Below, one piece after another: positions 37,264 through 46,018 of a DNA stretch of 64,000 nt. The stretch is taken from NCBI RefSeq assembly GCF_021646545.1, contig NZ_JAKIRP010000007.1:186001-250000 (forward strand), given 5' to 3'. Both the position numbers and the translations under genes were made by a program. Below the pieces are notes generated by a model. It did no database searches. It was not told the DNA's origin and worked only from the letters and a program-made list of their open reading frames with translations. The stretch's first letter is position 1. Each line of letters starts with the position of its first letter. Source of the DNA: Chitinophaga filiformis. GTDB taxonomy: Bacteria; Bacteroidota; Bacteroidia; Chitinophagales; Chitinophagaceae.

Positions 37264-40200
37264 CTTGCTATGCGGAATACATTTGATCTTGGAGATCTCG
37301 GGAATGCATCCAGTATGATGCGCTCATAGTCGAAAACATTGATGGCCCTTCCCTTGTGGCGTAAGCGTTCGCTTACACGCGTATAGAACTCATCAGCCGT
37401 TTCTTCCTTCCTGCCACCGAAAGACGGATAGGGCTGGGTGATCTTCGTGATCATCGCATCAGGCACGACCAGACCGCTGATGGTTTGTGCGGGCAAAGCA
37501 GTGTTCACACGTGCAGGATCATTCTCCTGACTCCGGAACACCGCTACTGCAGCTTGTGCCATCACCGCAACACCTTCACATACAGCTGCGGAATACTGAT
37601 GTGTGCTCATACGTAACCAGTGAAGGCCAGATGGCAATACCGTATGAGTAGTATCTGCATCCCACGGCAGTGCAATGGTTACAATGCCCGACACCAGCAT
37701 CTCTCTGGTGGTATCACTGATGATCTGTGTATTTTTCTCCAGGGCCTTCCATTCATTACCTGACATATAATGCCATTGAATATCGGCCCTGCGGATATCC
37801 GGGTTCGCAGTAAACTCTGCCAGCTGGAACAACAACGCTACATTGGTACCTGGCACTGCCTGTTCCAGTCCTATATACAGCGTACCTTCATCTTCATACA
37901 CAGGCATGAAACTGGTGGCAGCACCTGAAGACAAGGTTTTATAATTGCCGGCTTCGTAAGGATACTGATGCAACAGCGTAATATCAGCACCGGTAGCAGT
38001 GGCATCATACTCCAGTGAGAAGCCTTTGATAGTGGGTGTATACGGCGGCAGCGGTATGGCGGTTAGCGCGCCTTCATCATTACCTACGAATGTGTTCATG
38101 CCTTCTGCAAGGCTCTTAGTGGCGCCCGCCCAGGCATCTGCACTGCCCGCGGCTGCTCTCAGTTCTCCAAATGCAGTATCTGCTGAGTCCTTTGTAATGC
38201 CGTCTGCCTGCGTCTTAGCCTCCCCTGTCTGTGTAGTTGTAACATTAGCAGTGGCCAACAAACCGCCCGCCCTTGACTGAAGGTCTGTCAGTTTCATATT
38301 GCTCACCCTCAGCATCTGCGTGCCGAGAATGCCGGGATATTCATCATGCTTAAAACTATTATCGAGCTTGAAGCGCAGGAATCCATACAGTGCCGCATTA
38401 CTATAAGGAAGCAAAGGAGCAGACTGTGTCAGCAGCGGTATCTTTTCCGTTTCCGGAATATCGATATCTCTTTGCCGCTGCAAAACGTTGCCACTCTGCG
38501 CGAACAACTGTATGCCAGTGCCACCGGCAACACCTTCCCAGACACCGTTATTCAGGCGCTCCAGGGTGGTCGTGAAGTAAGTATTATTAATGCCCAGGTT
38601 ATAGGCAGCGTAATGTGTTGCAAAATTAGCAGGCAATCCCTCCCACTCCATGTGCAGCTTCAGATCCGTCAACCGTTTCCTGAACACTTCATCACTACCT
38701 ATGTAAAAGTTACTGCCTACTTTAGGTATACTGGTGAAAGGAAGGAATTTACCATTAGGATCAAGCGGTCCCTCATCATTACCGACCAGGAGGTTCTTCA
38801 CATTGGTGACATGTACATTGACAGTGGTATTCTGAATAACCAGCTTGCTCAATATATCATACCAGGGCTCCTCTCTCTCTGCCAGGTAATAATGCAGACT
38901 GTGATTAAAGAGAATGCGCAGCAGCGGATCGCTTACCGGATAAGTCGCTTTCACTACATCAGGCGCGGGAGCGACCAACGCAGGTGCATCAGCAGCCAGT
39001 ACAAAGTTCAGGGTAAGCTTGCTGTTATCCACCAGTGTTGTAGTGACTCCTGGCGCAGCATACCATCCCTCTTCGGTGGTACAATCCACCTGCAGCAGTT
39101 TCCTGCGTGCAATATCTTTTGCGTCCTGCAATTGCTGCGGACCAATATTCGTATAGGTGGCAAAATCACGATCGCCGATACCATCTTCCAGCCATATCTC
39201 AGTGATGCCGGCATTCTTCATTTTGGCGCGGAGACCAGCCAGACTGCCTTTATCGATACCCTTCTTCTGGAAAGCTTTCAAAATATCTTCATTCAGCAGA
39301 TAGAAAGGTTTCTCCAGTAAGGCGGCTAGTTGTCCGGCCTTATCTTCCAATGATGACAGCTCGATGATGACAGTTACATTACGCGTACCTTCTTTCAGTA
39401 ACAGCACCGGTGAAGCGATTAACAATCCGGTGGCAGCAAAAGGAAAATGTGTAACACCCGCCTGCGGATTATTCTTGCTTACATACTCAGCTGCACCCAG
39501 TAAAGGCCAGCTATTGTAAACCGGGTTACGGAAGCCTTCTCCCAATCCGTCGGCACTGGCCGCAACAGGGGCCACATATACATTTGCCTTATCATCTTTA
39601 AAAAGCGTACGCAGTTGGTTCACCTTCGCTTTATTCAGGACCACATCTTCTTCGGTATAGAAGCTGACATCTTTACCTGTAGCGTCTTTACCTGCCTTCA
39701 GTGCAGTGTCTTTCTTCAGCAGATAGTCAGGTAGCTGTTTAGCCAGTTCTGCCACCAGGTGTACGTGATCAGGTGCAAGCGGCTTCTTTTTCAACCGCAG
39801 TACCTCTTCATAAAAGAAGTTCAGGTGCTGACGGCCGATGGTGTTCATCTGCGTTTTCACCTGCGCGAAGAGTTCCAGGAAAGCATACAACAACCCCACA
39901 TGTGGCTGATGTTTCTGCTGTCCTTTCAGTACCGCATCAAAATCTTTTACGGCAAAATCCTGTACCTGCAGGATGCCTTTATAGAAGATGACAAACAGCT
40001 CGTCCAGCTGTGTCAGAACTTTCTCTCTTTTACGGCGGGGATAGCTGGTCAGTCTTACGAGATAAGCATCTTTAGCGATCAGCTTATCCATCGTCAGATT
40101 CCAGCCACTGTTCTGCCGCAGGATAGCGATATTGTTCACCGCTTCTTCCGGCAGTGGATTTTCTGCATCCACCATTGTATTGGCGACAGCGATAAGGCGG

Positions 40201-40685
40201 TATAAAGCCTTACTGAAATCCGACTGTACCAGTGCACCCAGCATTCCACTGAGCCCTGTAGCGCCGTCCAGCTGTGTATGCCAGCTGTTTAGCTGCATGA
40301 CCATGTCCAGTATCCGGAAGAACATGGACCAGAACTGGTCTGCCGGCAATTGCTGCGACAGGTCTGTCCTTGCCTTCTGATAAGCCGCATCAAAACCGGC
40401 CGTATCAAACTGCTGGATGGCGGCATACTGGAAAGGCGGATTACTGCGGAAGAAATCCTGCCAGTCCCCGCGCGGCGTCAGTGGTGTATCAGCCCTACGG
40501 AATGGCTGGTCGGTGTCATCATAGTAAAGTACATACCTGGCATAGCGGTACAGGAATCCCAGCAACTGGGCTGTACTACGTTCGTCTATCTGCACTTTAT
40601 CAGTCGACAGCGCTTCCATTTTACGCTGCAACTGGCTTACACCATCGCGTACCAGGTTATTCGATATGTTTTCTGAAGCATTCAT
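37209..40685 (-). CDS. Baseplate J-like protein (Afp11/Pvc11-like), frame broken near the C-terminus
   Basis: This 1158-residue frame begins MNASENISNNLVRDGVSQLQ and has LGFLYRYARYVLYYDDTD near its start. The baseplate J features are in the C-terminal third: ITKITQPYPSFGGRKEETAD, EFYTRVSERLRHKGRAINVF and DYERIILDAF (residue 1128). After F1128 the frame reads 30 residues of unrelated Arg/Ser-rich sequence to a stop at 37209, while the expected sequence continues in the -1 frame. It overlaps the gp25-like gene at the start (ATGA-type overlap at 40685). It forms the wedge of the baseplate with the gp25-like protein and the giant protein downstream. Confidence 0.88.
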   Translation of the reverse strand: MNASENISNNLVRDGVSQLQRKMEALSTDKVQIDERSTAQLLGFLYRYARYVLYYDDTDQPFRRADTPLTPRGDWQDFFRSNPPFQYAAIQQFDTAGFDAAYQKARTDLSQQLPADQFWSMFFRILDMVMQLNSWHTQLDGATGLSGMLGALVQSDFSKALYRLIAVANTMVDAENPLPEEAVNNIAILRQNSGWNLTMDKLIAKDAYLVRLTSYPRRKREKVLTQLDELFVIFYKGILQVQDFAVKDFDAVLKGQQKHQPHVGLLYAFLELFAQVKTQMNTIGRQHLNFFYEEVLRLKKKPLAPDHVHLVAELAKQLPDYLLKKDTALKAGKDATGKDVSFYTEEDVVLNKAKVNQLRTLFKDDKANVYVAPVAASADGLGEGFRNPVYNSWPLLGAAEYVSKNNPQAGVTHFPFAATGLLIASPVLLLKEGTRNVTVIIELSSLEDKAGQLAALLEKPFYLLNEDILKAFQKKGIDKGSLAGLRAKMKNAGITEIWLEDGIGDRDFATYTNIGPQQLQDAKDIARRKLLQVDCTTEEGWYAAPGVTTTLVDNSKLTLNFVLAADAPALVAPAPDVVKATYPVSDPLLRILFNHSLHYYLAEREEPWYDILSKLVIQNTTVNVHVTNVKNLLVGNDEGPLDPNGKFLPFTSIPKVGSNFYIGSDEVFRKRLTDLKLHMEWEGLPANFATHYAAYNLGINNTYFTTTLERLNNGVWEGVAGGTGIQLFAQSGNVLQRQRDIDIPETEKIPLLTQSAPLLPYSNAALYGFLRFKLDNSFKHDEYPGILGTQMLRVSNMKLTDLQSRAGGLLATANVTTTQTGEAKTQADGITKDSADTAFGELRAAAGSADAWAGATKSLAEGMNTFVGNDEGALTAIPLPPYTPTIKGFSLEYDATATGADITLLHQYPYEAGNYKTLSSGAATSFMPVYEDEGTLYIGLEQAVPGTNVALLFQLAEFTANPDIRRADIQWHYMSGNEWKALEKNTQIISDTTREMLVSGIVTIALPWDADTTHTVLPSGLHWLRMSTHQYSAAVCEGVAVMAQAAVAVFRSQENDPARVNTALPAQTISGLVVPDAMITKITQPYPSFGGRKEETADEFYTRVSERLRHKGRAINVFDYERIILDAFPRSPRSNVFRIARCAGMNRVTSPSYNRPDG

Positions 40686-41149
40686 TATCTTATTGCTATG
40701 GCTGCATTTATTCCTTCTGAACGGCCTTCCTGTATATAGAAGTCATATACATAGTTGTACCGGGAATTAGTGGCCCTGATGGTATAATCAATATTGATGC
40801 GTAAATATCCCTGTATGGCGTCCCAGGAGTCAGCCTGAGAGACAGTGATCTTATCCGCCTTTATTCTTGCTTCGTAGTATAGGATGGCATTTGTTACCAG
40901 GTCTGTAATGAAGCCTATCAGTGTATTGCTCATTGATTCAAACTGGTAATCTGCCAGGTTACAACCAAACTGGGGAAGCATCACCCGCTCACCCAGGCTG
41001 GTAGACAAAAGAATATGAAGGCTTTGTTCTATATCCTCCCGCCCTACGGCCATTAAGGCGTAACAGTCTTTGTCGTCATTGTCTTTGCGGAAGGTGGGTG
41101 GAAAAGACCAGCCGCAGCCCAGAAAATCTTTTGCGTCGAGCATATACAA
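40685..41149 (-). CDS. GPW/gp25-like baseplate wedge protein
   Basis: The 154-residue protein includes the gp25 core SLGERVMLPQFGCNLADYQF and the following helix NTLIGFITDLVTNAILYYEA, as in phage gp25 and Afp9/Pvc9. This protein links the baseplate to the first sheath ring. It sits between the PAAR gene and the baseplate J gene, in the standard neighbourhood, overlapping the latter by one base. Confidence 0.92.
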   Translation of the reverse strand: MYMLDAKDFLGCGWSFPPTFRKDNDDKDCYALMAVGREDIEQSLHILLSTSLGERVMLPQFGCNLADYQFESMSNTLIGFITDLVTNAILYYEARIKADKITVSQADSWDAIQGYLRINIDYTIRATNSRYNYVYDFYIQEGRSEGINAAIAIR

Positions 41150-41162
41150 ATCTTTTAAGTAG

Positions 41163-41453
41163 TTAACCTCCTATCATCACCGTCGGACATCCTAATACGA
41201 TGGAGCCGCCATGGGCTGTCGTATCGCCCATACGGGCGGCAGGCTTGCCTCCTATCATCACCGTAGCGGAGCCTTTTACGATGACGTCCGGCGGACCGGT
41301 ACACACCAGCATGTCGCCCACCGTTGCTGCAGGCATGCCACCTATCAGTACCGTAGGTACGCCCGGACCGGAAACAGGACCGCCTACATGTGGCACTACT
41401 CCTGTCACCATGGGACAAACATGCATATCTGATATTCTTGCTGCCGGGGGCAT
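41163..41453 (-). CDS. PAAR-domain spike tip protein (Afp10/Pvc10-like)
   Basis: The 96-residue protein consists of Gly/Pro-rich PAAR repeats: MPPAARISDMHVCPM, HVGGPVSGPGVPTVLIGG, MPAATVGDMLVCTGPPD, KPAARMGDTTAHGGSIV and a C-terminal CPTVMIGG. Conserved His and Cys residues could bind a metal at the tip. The gene follows the VgrG-like spike gene, on which PAAR proteins sit. Confidence 0.94.
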   Translation of the reverse strand: MPPAARISDMHVCPMVTGVVPHVGGPVSGPGVPTVLIGGMPAATVGDMLVCTGPPDVIVKGSATVMIGGKPAARMGDTTAHGGSIVLGCPTVMIGG

Positions 41454-41474
41454 TGTTTGTATCTGTTTAATCTT

Positions 41475-43262
41475 TTAGTTAATCTTCACCATTCCACCTG
41501 TCAGTTCCAGCATGGCTGAAGAGGCAACCTTTGCTTTGGCCTGCCCGTTCAGTTCGAGCGTGGTGCTTGCCTTACCGGAAATGGTGGCGCCTTCTATCTT
41601 GATGTCTGTAGCTGCCTTCAGCGTGAAAGCAGCGCCAGCTTCCATCTTGATATCTTTAGGACTCTTGATGGTAATACCGGCTTGTTCCATCTTGATCATG
41701 TTACCATGCTGATCCTGGATAGTGATGGCTTTGTCTTTCTCACTCAGCTCAATGAAATTGCCTGCAGGCGTTTCCATCTTCATCACTTTATTCTCATCGT
41801 CATACATGGTTTTCATCTTACTGCGGGTTACAAGCCCCTTGATATGATTTGCATCCTGTGCCTGTACAGGGGCCGGTTTATTGCTGCTGTGCAGCATTCC
41901 CAGTACCACAGCAAAACGGGGATCACCATTGACAAAACCTACGATCACTTCATCGCCTATTTCAGGACGGAAGAAGTAGCCCCTTTCCTTGCCTGCATCC
42001 AGCGATGCTACACGGGCCCAGGTACCCTTATCGTTGTTGTCTGTCAGCGGCATCTTCACCAGTATGCGGTCTTCCCCGTCAGGATCGCTTTCCAGCTGTA
42101 CCACCACACCTATCTGCAAACCATGCACGGCGGGCAGCATACCTGCGGCAGGTGTTTCGATCAGTTCAGGTTTATGATGGAACCATTCAGGAGAGATACC
42201 GAACTGCAAATGGGTCTGCCAGATGCCATCCACGTATTCATGACGTACGCCACTCACGTATACCTGGCCGTTAAAGCGGTTGCCCAGTCCTTTCAGCTCA
42301 ATGGTATCGCCTGGTTTTGTGTCTGGCGAACCTTTTATTTTGGCACGCCCGCGGATCTTGGACATCCTGCTTTTCAGGAGCACAGATTCGGTCCAGGCTT
42401 TCAGTTCAGGCTCGCTTACCAGGCCGCTGTGCCGCAGTTCCAGTTTGGCAGGCGATACTGCTTTTGCCAGCGTGCTGCCGGAAAGATTGCCCGCCTCCTT
42501 GAAAGACACGCTTGCTGTGGAGTTCTCCTTTACCGCCTGGTCCTTATAACTCCAGGAACTGGCGCTGACTTCCTGCCATTGGGTACGGGCGTCTATTTCG
42601 GCATCGAACTCCTCGATGGTAGCGCCATACACCAGCGTAATAGAAGGAGCTTTCAAAGCAGGTTTCACCATGTTCACCTTACCGTCCTGCACAAGCAGGA
42701 TGCAGCTGTTCATTTCTGCACGGCTCAGGGCAAAGTCCCAGTCCGTACAATAGAACTGAACCAACTCCTTATGTGTTACGGAAGTAGGTTCCAGTGAACC
42801 AGCCTTGCCGCCGAGCACCTGCTTCAGGGCATCGCTGTCGGTAGTGTCGCTGAAATATTTATTCTTCCTGCCCAGTGTGAGTGATACGGCTTCATCCCTG
42901 CAATCGAGATACAGGGTGCCATTACCGCTTTCAGTGGCTTTAATACCATGTTTTACGATAACGCCTTTGAAAACGCTGACCGGTTGCCCGTCACGTCCTA
43001 CCTGTATCTCTATCTTGTTGCCAGGAATGAATTCAGCCGCCTCACTCAGGGCAAATTTTTCCTGTGATGTATCACCGTCCAGGTACTGGAGCCGCGCGTA
43101 CGGGATCTGGTTCGCTTCCTTCACGACAGACACTGAACGCAGGTCAAAGGAAGGATCGTTCACCCTGTTGCCGTTGATCAGCACGTCGATCTTGGTGTAA
43201 TCGTACATGTCCGGTGTGGGAATGATCCGTTCGTCTTCAACTATCTTTTCTTCGTTTGCCAT
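41475..43262 (-). CDS. VgrG-like spike protein (Afp8/Pvc8-like)
   Basis: This protein has 595 residues. The N-terminal half is a gp27-like domain (DVLINGNRVNDPSFDLRSV, LRHSGLVSEPELKAWTESVL). Residues ~370-450 form the gp5 OB-fold (IGVVVQLESDPDGEDRILVK, WARVASLDAGKERGYFFRPE, IGDEVIVGFVNGDPRFAVVL). The C-terminal ~110 residues are the beta-helix needle, with alternating hydrophobic residues (MKMETPAGNFIELSEKDKAI, MEAGAAFTLKAATDI). No extra effector domain follows, so cargo is not fused to the spike. It is 2 bp downstream of the LysM gene. Confidence 0.95.
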   Translation of the reverse strand: MANEEKIVEDERIIPTPDMYDYTKIDVLINGNRVNDPSFDLRSVSVVKEANQIPYARLQYLDGDTSQEKFALSEAAEFIPGNKIEIQVGRDGQPVSVFKGVIVKHGIKATESGNGTLYLDCRDEAVSLTLGRKNKYFSDTTDSDALKQVLGGKAGSLEPTSVTHKELVQFYCTDWDFALSRAEMNSCILLVQDGKVNMVKPALKAPSITLVYGATIEEFDAEIDARTQWQEVSASSWSYKDQAVKENSTASVSFKEAGNLSGSTLAKAVSPAKLELRHSGLVSEPELKAWTESVLLKSRMSKIRGRAKIKGSPDTKPGDTIELKGLGNRFNGQVYVSGVRHEYVDGIWQTHLQFGISPEWFHHKPELIETPAAGMLPAVHGLQIGVVVQLESDPDGEDRILVKMPLTDNNDKGTWARVASLDAGKERGYFFRPEIGDEVIVGFVNGDPRFAVVLGMLHSSNKPAPVQAQDANHIKGLVTRSKMKTMYDDENKVMKMETPAGNFIELSEKDKAITIQDQHGNMIKMEQAGITIKSPKDIKMEAGAAFTLKAATDIKIEGATISGKASTTLELNGQAKAKVASSAMLELTGGMVKIN

Positions 43263-43264
43263 GT

Positions 43265-43975
43265 TCAGGAAGTTTTTTGGGTGCCGGAGTTTTTCACCGG
43301 CGGGAATGCCAGTTCATCATCCGTACGCAGTCTCCGTACGCTGACGAGTTCATTGTAATAAGCTACCTGCATGTACAGGGCAGGGTCTCCGTAGCTTTTG
43401 TAGCAGAGCAGCGGCAATGTATCGCCGTCAGCCACCCTGACACTACGGAAAAGGTCCGGTGAGTGTTTATCCTCTTTTGCGACCCGTTTTTTGGGCTCAA
43501 CATACTGGGTGAACGAAGCACTCACCTTCGCCCTTAAAGGCTCTCCATCGGGCTTAAAAAGCACATAATTGATATCCAGGGTAGCAAGGATGCAGTCAAA
43601 GGTGAACATCCCCCACTGGATCTTCAGGATGGCGGGCTTATGTGCCTCGCCCTGCATCCTGTACACGACATTCAGCAGTTGTTCCACCTGGTCCCTCACT
43701 TCCGTACCATTCAGGATGTTGCCTTCAATGGTACCGGTGTTGTCAAGGGTGAAATCCAGTTTGAGCTGTTCGGGTGCGGTGAACTTGTATTCCGGAGCGC
43801 TCCCCTGGTTACCGCCGGTGGGTTTATCCTTAGACTCTACTTTGTAGGACTGGGCATAACTTTCCGGGTTAATAGGGATGGTGAAATCAGCGCCGGCTGA
43901 TTTGTCCTGTTTCGGAGTGAGGAAGGGCCGGATGACGATCTTCTCTACATTCGCCGTTTCTTTTTTCGTTGCCAT
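43265..43975 (-). CDS. LysM-domain tube/spike adaptor (Afp7/Pvc7-like)
   Basis: The 236-residue protein has a C-terminal LysM domain (VRVADGDTLPLLCYKSYGDP, YYNELVSVRRLRTDDELAFP). The N-terminal part (KIVIRPFLTPKQDKSAGADF, LDFTLDNTGTIEG) matches CIS tube-initiating proteins between the tube and the VgrG-like hub. The start codon overlaps the stop of the DUF5908 gene (TGATG). Confidence 0.93.
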   Translation of the reverse strand: MATKKETANVEKIVIRPFLTPKQDKSAGADFTIPINPESYAQSYKVESKDKPTGGNQGSAPEYKFTAPEQLKLDFTLDNTGTIEGNILNGTEVRDQVEQLLNVVYRMQGEAHKPAILKIQWGMFTFDCILATLDINYVLFKPDGEPLRAKVSASFTQYVEPKKRVAKEDKHSPDLFRSVRVADGDTLPLLCYKSYGDPALYMQVAYYNELVSVRRLRTDDELAFPPVKNSGTQKTS

Positions 43976-44145
43976 CAGCGTTCTCTTTGATCTTTCAGGA
44001 TTTGCAGCACTTTTTCCACACAGGCGCGGATAATGGCATCAGGAGATCCCTCCTGCTGTTCATTGCTGCTGCCTGTGTTACCTTTGTTACCGGCAGCTTC
44101 ATCGACAGCTACCTTGATGACCATTTCTCTTATCTCTACTGGCAT
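43975..44145 (-). CDS. DUF5908 family small protein (Afp6/Pvc6 position)
   Basis: This 56-residue frame reads MPVEIREMVIKVAVDEAAGN, then a polar Gly/Asn/Ser/Gln linker, then an amphipathic helix (DAIIRACVEKVLQILKDQ) ending RER. The MPVEIREMVIK start is the DUF5908 signature, a small protein found in many eCIS loci between the inner-tube and LysM genes, exactly its place here. The stop overlaps the next start by one base. Its function is not established. Confidence 0.88.
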   Translation of the reverse strand: MPVEIREMVIKVAVDEAAGNKGNTGSSNEQQEGSPDAIIRACVEKVLQILKDQRER

Positions 44146-44167
44146 GGGGCCTGGTTTTAAATAGCTA

Positions 44168-44635
44168 CTATTCCACGTTGAAATAGTTATAATTCAGTTC
44201 AAATGTTTCAATGACCACCTCGCCTTTGTCCGCATTGAAGTCAGCCACCTTCCAGTTCTTGGGCCACGCACGGTGCACTTTCCACGTCATGAGTGGTTCA
44301 TGCCGGTCGTTAAGCAGCTTTACAACGAGATCAATGGGCGCAAAGCTGAAGTTCCTGAACGCATCCAGACACCACTTCGAGATGGTGGAGTCTGCCGGTT
44401 TGAAGATGCCACGGCGCAGTACGAGATCCGTACACTTATTGCGCATCGGGATAACATGCTCAAAGCGGTTCTCTCCTCCCTCCCGCAGCGTATCTGTCTG
44501 CATTTGAAAGTTGAGTCCTGATACTGACTGGAAAAAGATATCGTTGCCCGATGGCGGGGTCTCGCTCTTTGGGTCGAACAGGAACTCTACTTTAAAATGA
44601 AACCCTACAGGAGGATAATTAGCGTCTGCTGCCAT
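44168..44635 (-). CDS. Inner tube protein (gp19/Hcp-like; Afp5/Pvc5 position)
   Basis: The 155-residue protein shows the phage T4 gp19-like tube fold: YPPVGFHFKVEFLF, FFQSVSGLNFQMQTDT, ENRFEHVIPMRNKCTDLVLR and MTWKVHRAWPKNWKVADFNA. It probably forms the specialised ring next to the LysM and VgrG proteins, by analogy with gene order in Afp and PVC. It is 2 bp downstream of the other tube gene. Confidence 0.93.
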   Translation of the reverse strand: MAADANYPPVGFHFKVEFLFDPKSETPPSGNDIFFQSVSGLNFQMQTDTLREGGENRFEHVIPMRNKCTDLVLRRGIFKPADSTISKWCLDAFRNFSFAPIDLVVKLLNDRHEPLMTWKVHRAWPKNWKVADFNADKGEVVIETFELNYNYFNVE

Positions 44636-44637
44636 TA

Positions 44638-45081
44638 TTATTTATTTTCGATCACCAGACCTTCATGCACCAGCTCCACGCTTTCAACCGCGATCTCGTT
44701 GGCGTCAGCTTTCAGATCTGCAGACTGTACCTTGATAGGCCATGCATTCTTCACCTTCCATACGATGATAGGTTTATGCGTTTCGTCCAGCAGGCTGATA
44801 GTAATGTTCCTGCGGTATTTACCGTTCTGTTCCTGGAAGAACACGGTTTCTTCCCACCAGTCGAAATACTCGTTGTCTGACTGGAAAGTGCCGCGTTTCA
44901 GCGTGATGTTGCTGTATTTCTTCAGACCAGGTTGTTTGGTCTTGTGATATTCAGGACTGGCGCCATGGCGGTATTCTATCGCTTCTGTTTCAACAGTGAG
45001 GCCGGTTACTTCAGTGAAACCGATGTTTTTACCACCCCATTCTACCTGGAAGTGAAACTTGGGTAATGGATAATTTGCCAT
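44638..45081 (-). CDS. Inner tube protein (gp19/Hcp-like; Afp1/Pvc1-like main tube)
   Basis: This 147-residue protein is a paralogue of the preceding entry: LPKFHFQVEWGGKNIGFTEV, TVETEAIEYRHGASPEYHKT, NITLKRGTFQSDNEYFDWW and IIVWKVKNAWPIKVQSADLK. The shorter canonical form is expected to stack along the sheath and build the main tube. Both tube genes lie together rather than flanking the sheath genes as in Afp and PVC. Confidence 0.93.
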   Translation of the reverse strand: MANYPLPKFHFQVEWGGKNIGFTEVTGLTVETEAIEYRHGASPEYHKTKQPGLKKYSNITLKRGTFQSDNEYFDWWEETVFFQEQNGKYRRNITISLLDETHKPIIVWKVKNAWPIKVQSADLKADANEIAVESVELVHEGLVIENK

Positions 45082-45124
45082 TGTAATGATTTTGTTCTGT
45101 TATGATTGAATGTTGAAATCTTGA

Positions 45125-45970
45125 TTATCTTCTGGCTGCAGCTGCAGGTGCTGTTTCACAGGACTTTGCTGCCAGTGCGGCTGCATATGCTTTGTCCAGC
45201 GCAGTCTTGCGGGCCTGTGCAAATTCACGTTTGCAGGAAACCACTTCCACTTCTTTCTGCAGATCTTTCAGTTCGTCGAGGGTCTCTTCGTACTGACGTT
45301 TCGTTTTGGTATAGAAGTCGCAGGTCTCATCGTCCATCGGGAACAGCGGCGTTTTCTGCGGATGGCAGGAAGCGCAATCTTCCAGATCAGGCTTTTTGCC
45401 ATCGGTCATCAATTTGTAGGAACCCACCACCTGGAACAGCAGACCTTTTTCGCCGGCCAGCAGCCCCCAGAGGTCTTCTTCCTCGTGATAGGTAACCAGC
45501 AATGCCTTGATAGCATCTTTGATAGCTGTCAGCGCATCATCTGTAGCGGTTTTCAGCGCAGCCAGATTTGCCATGATGGAGTTGGCGCCCTTGTCAGGTA
45601 TCTTGTTGTCAATACGGTCTGTCAGTACCTTGATCTGTCCTTTCAGTACCTCGGTGCAATCCAGCAGTTTCTTGCCTTCGCAGATGAGGATCTTGATAGC
45701 ATCGATACACAGGCGTGCATTCTTGCCGGATTTCTCGTTGTACTTACGGGTCCTTTCCAGGGTACCCAGGTAGATCATACCGAGACGGTTAGTTTCGGTG
45801 ATAGTAGCCAGCAGGTCTTTCAGGACGTCGGCCCAGCGGGTCTTCTTTTCCAGGGCACTCTTCTTGAAAGCCTCCTGTGCGAGGGCGTTCACGAGTTCCT
45901 GGTCCGCCTCTGTGACGTCTTTTTTCAGACGGTCCAGGTATTGTTGTACGGTATCTTTATTTGAAGCCAT
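45125..45970 (-). CDS. Helical protein of unknown function in the eCIS locus
   Basis: The 281-residue protein is predicted to be almost entirely helical, with heptad-like stretches (VQQYLDRLKKDVTEADQELV; YEETLDELKDLQKEVEVVSC). It has no signal peptide or membrane segment. Cysteines cluster late (CASC, CDFY, SCKREF, SCETA). It lies between the tube genes and another helical unknown, after the sheath. Nothing in the classical Afp/PVC order corresponds. Candidate roles are tube plug, sheath/cap adaptor, assembly factor or cargo; the sequence does not decide. Confidence 0.72.
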   Translation of the reverse strand: MASNKDTVQQYLDRLKKDVTEADQELVNALAQEAFKKSALEKKTRWADVLKDLLATITETNRLGMIYLGTLERTRKYNEKSGKNARLCIDAIKILICEGKKLLDCTEVLKGQIKVLTDRIDNKIPDKGANSIMANLAALKTATDDALTAIKDAIKALLVTYHEEEDLWGLLAGEKGLLFQVVGSYKLMTDGKKPDLEDCASCHPQKTPLFPMDDETCDFYTKTKRQYEETLDELKDLQKEVEVVSCKREFAQARKTALDKAYAAALAAKSCETAPAAAARR

Positions 45971-46018
45971 GATGATTAAATTGTGTACGGTGTTTTAATA
46001 GTGTGAAACGGGCTGTTA

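Noticed and set aside
37295..37305. Canonical programmed -1 frameshift heptamer
   Set aside because: The site reads A-TTC-CCG, which does not fit X-XXY-YYZ, so I do not claim programmed recoding.
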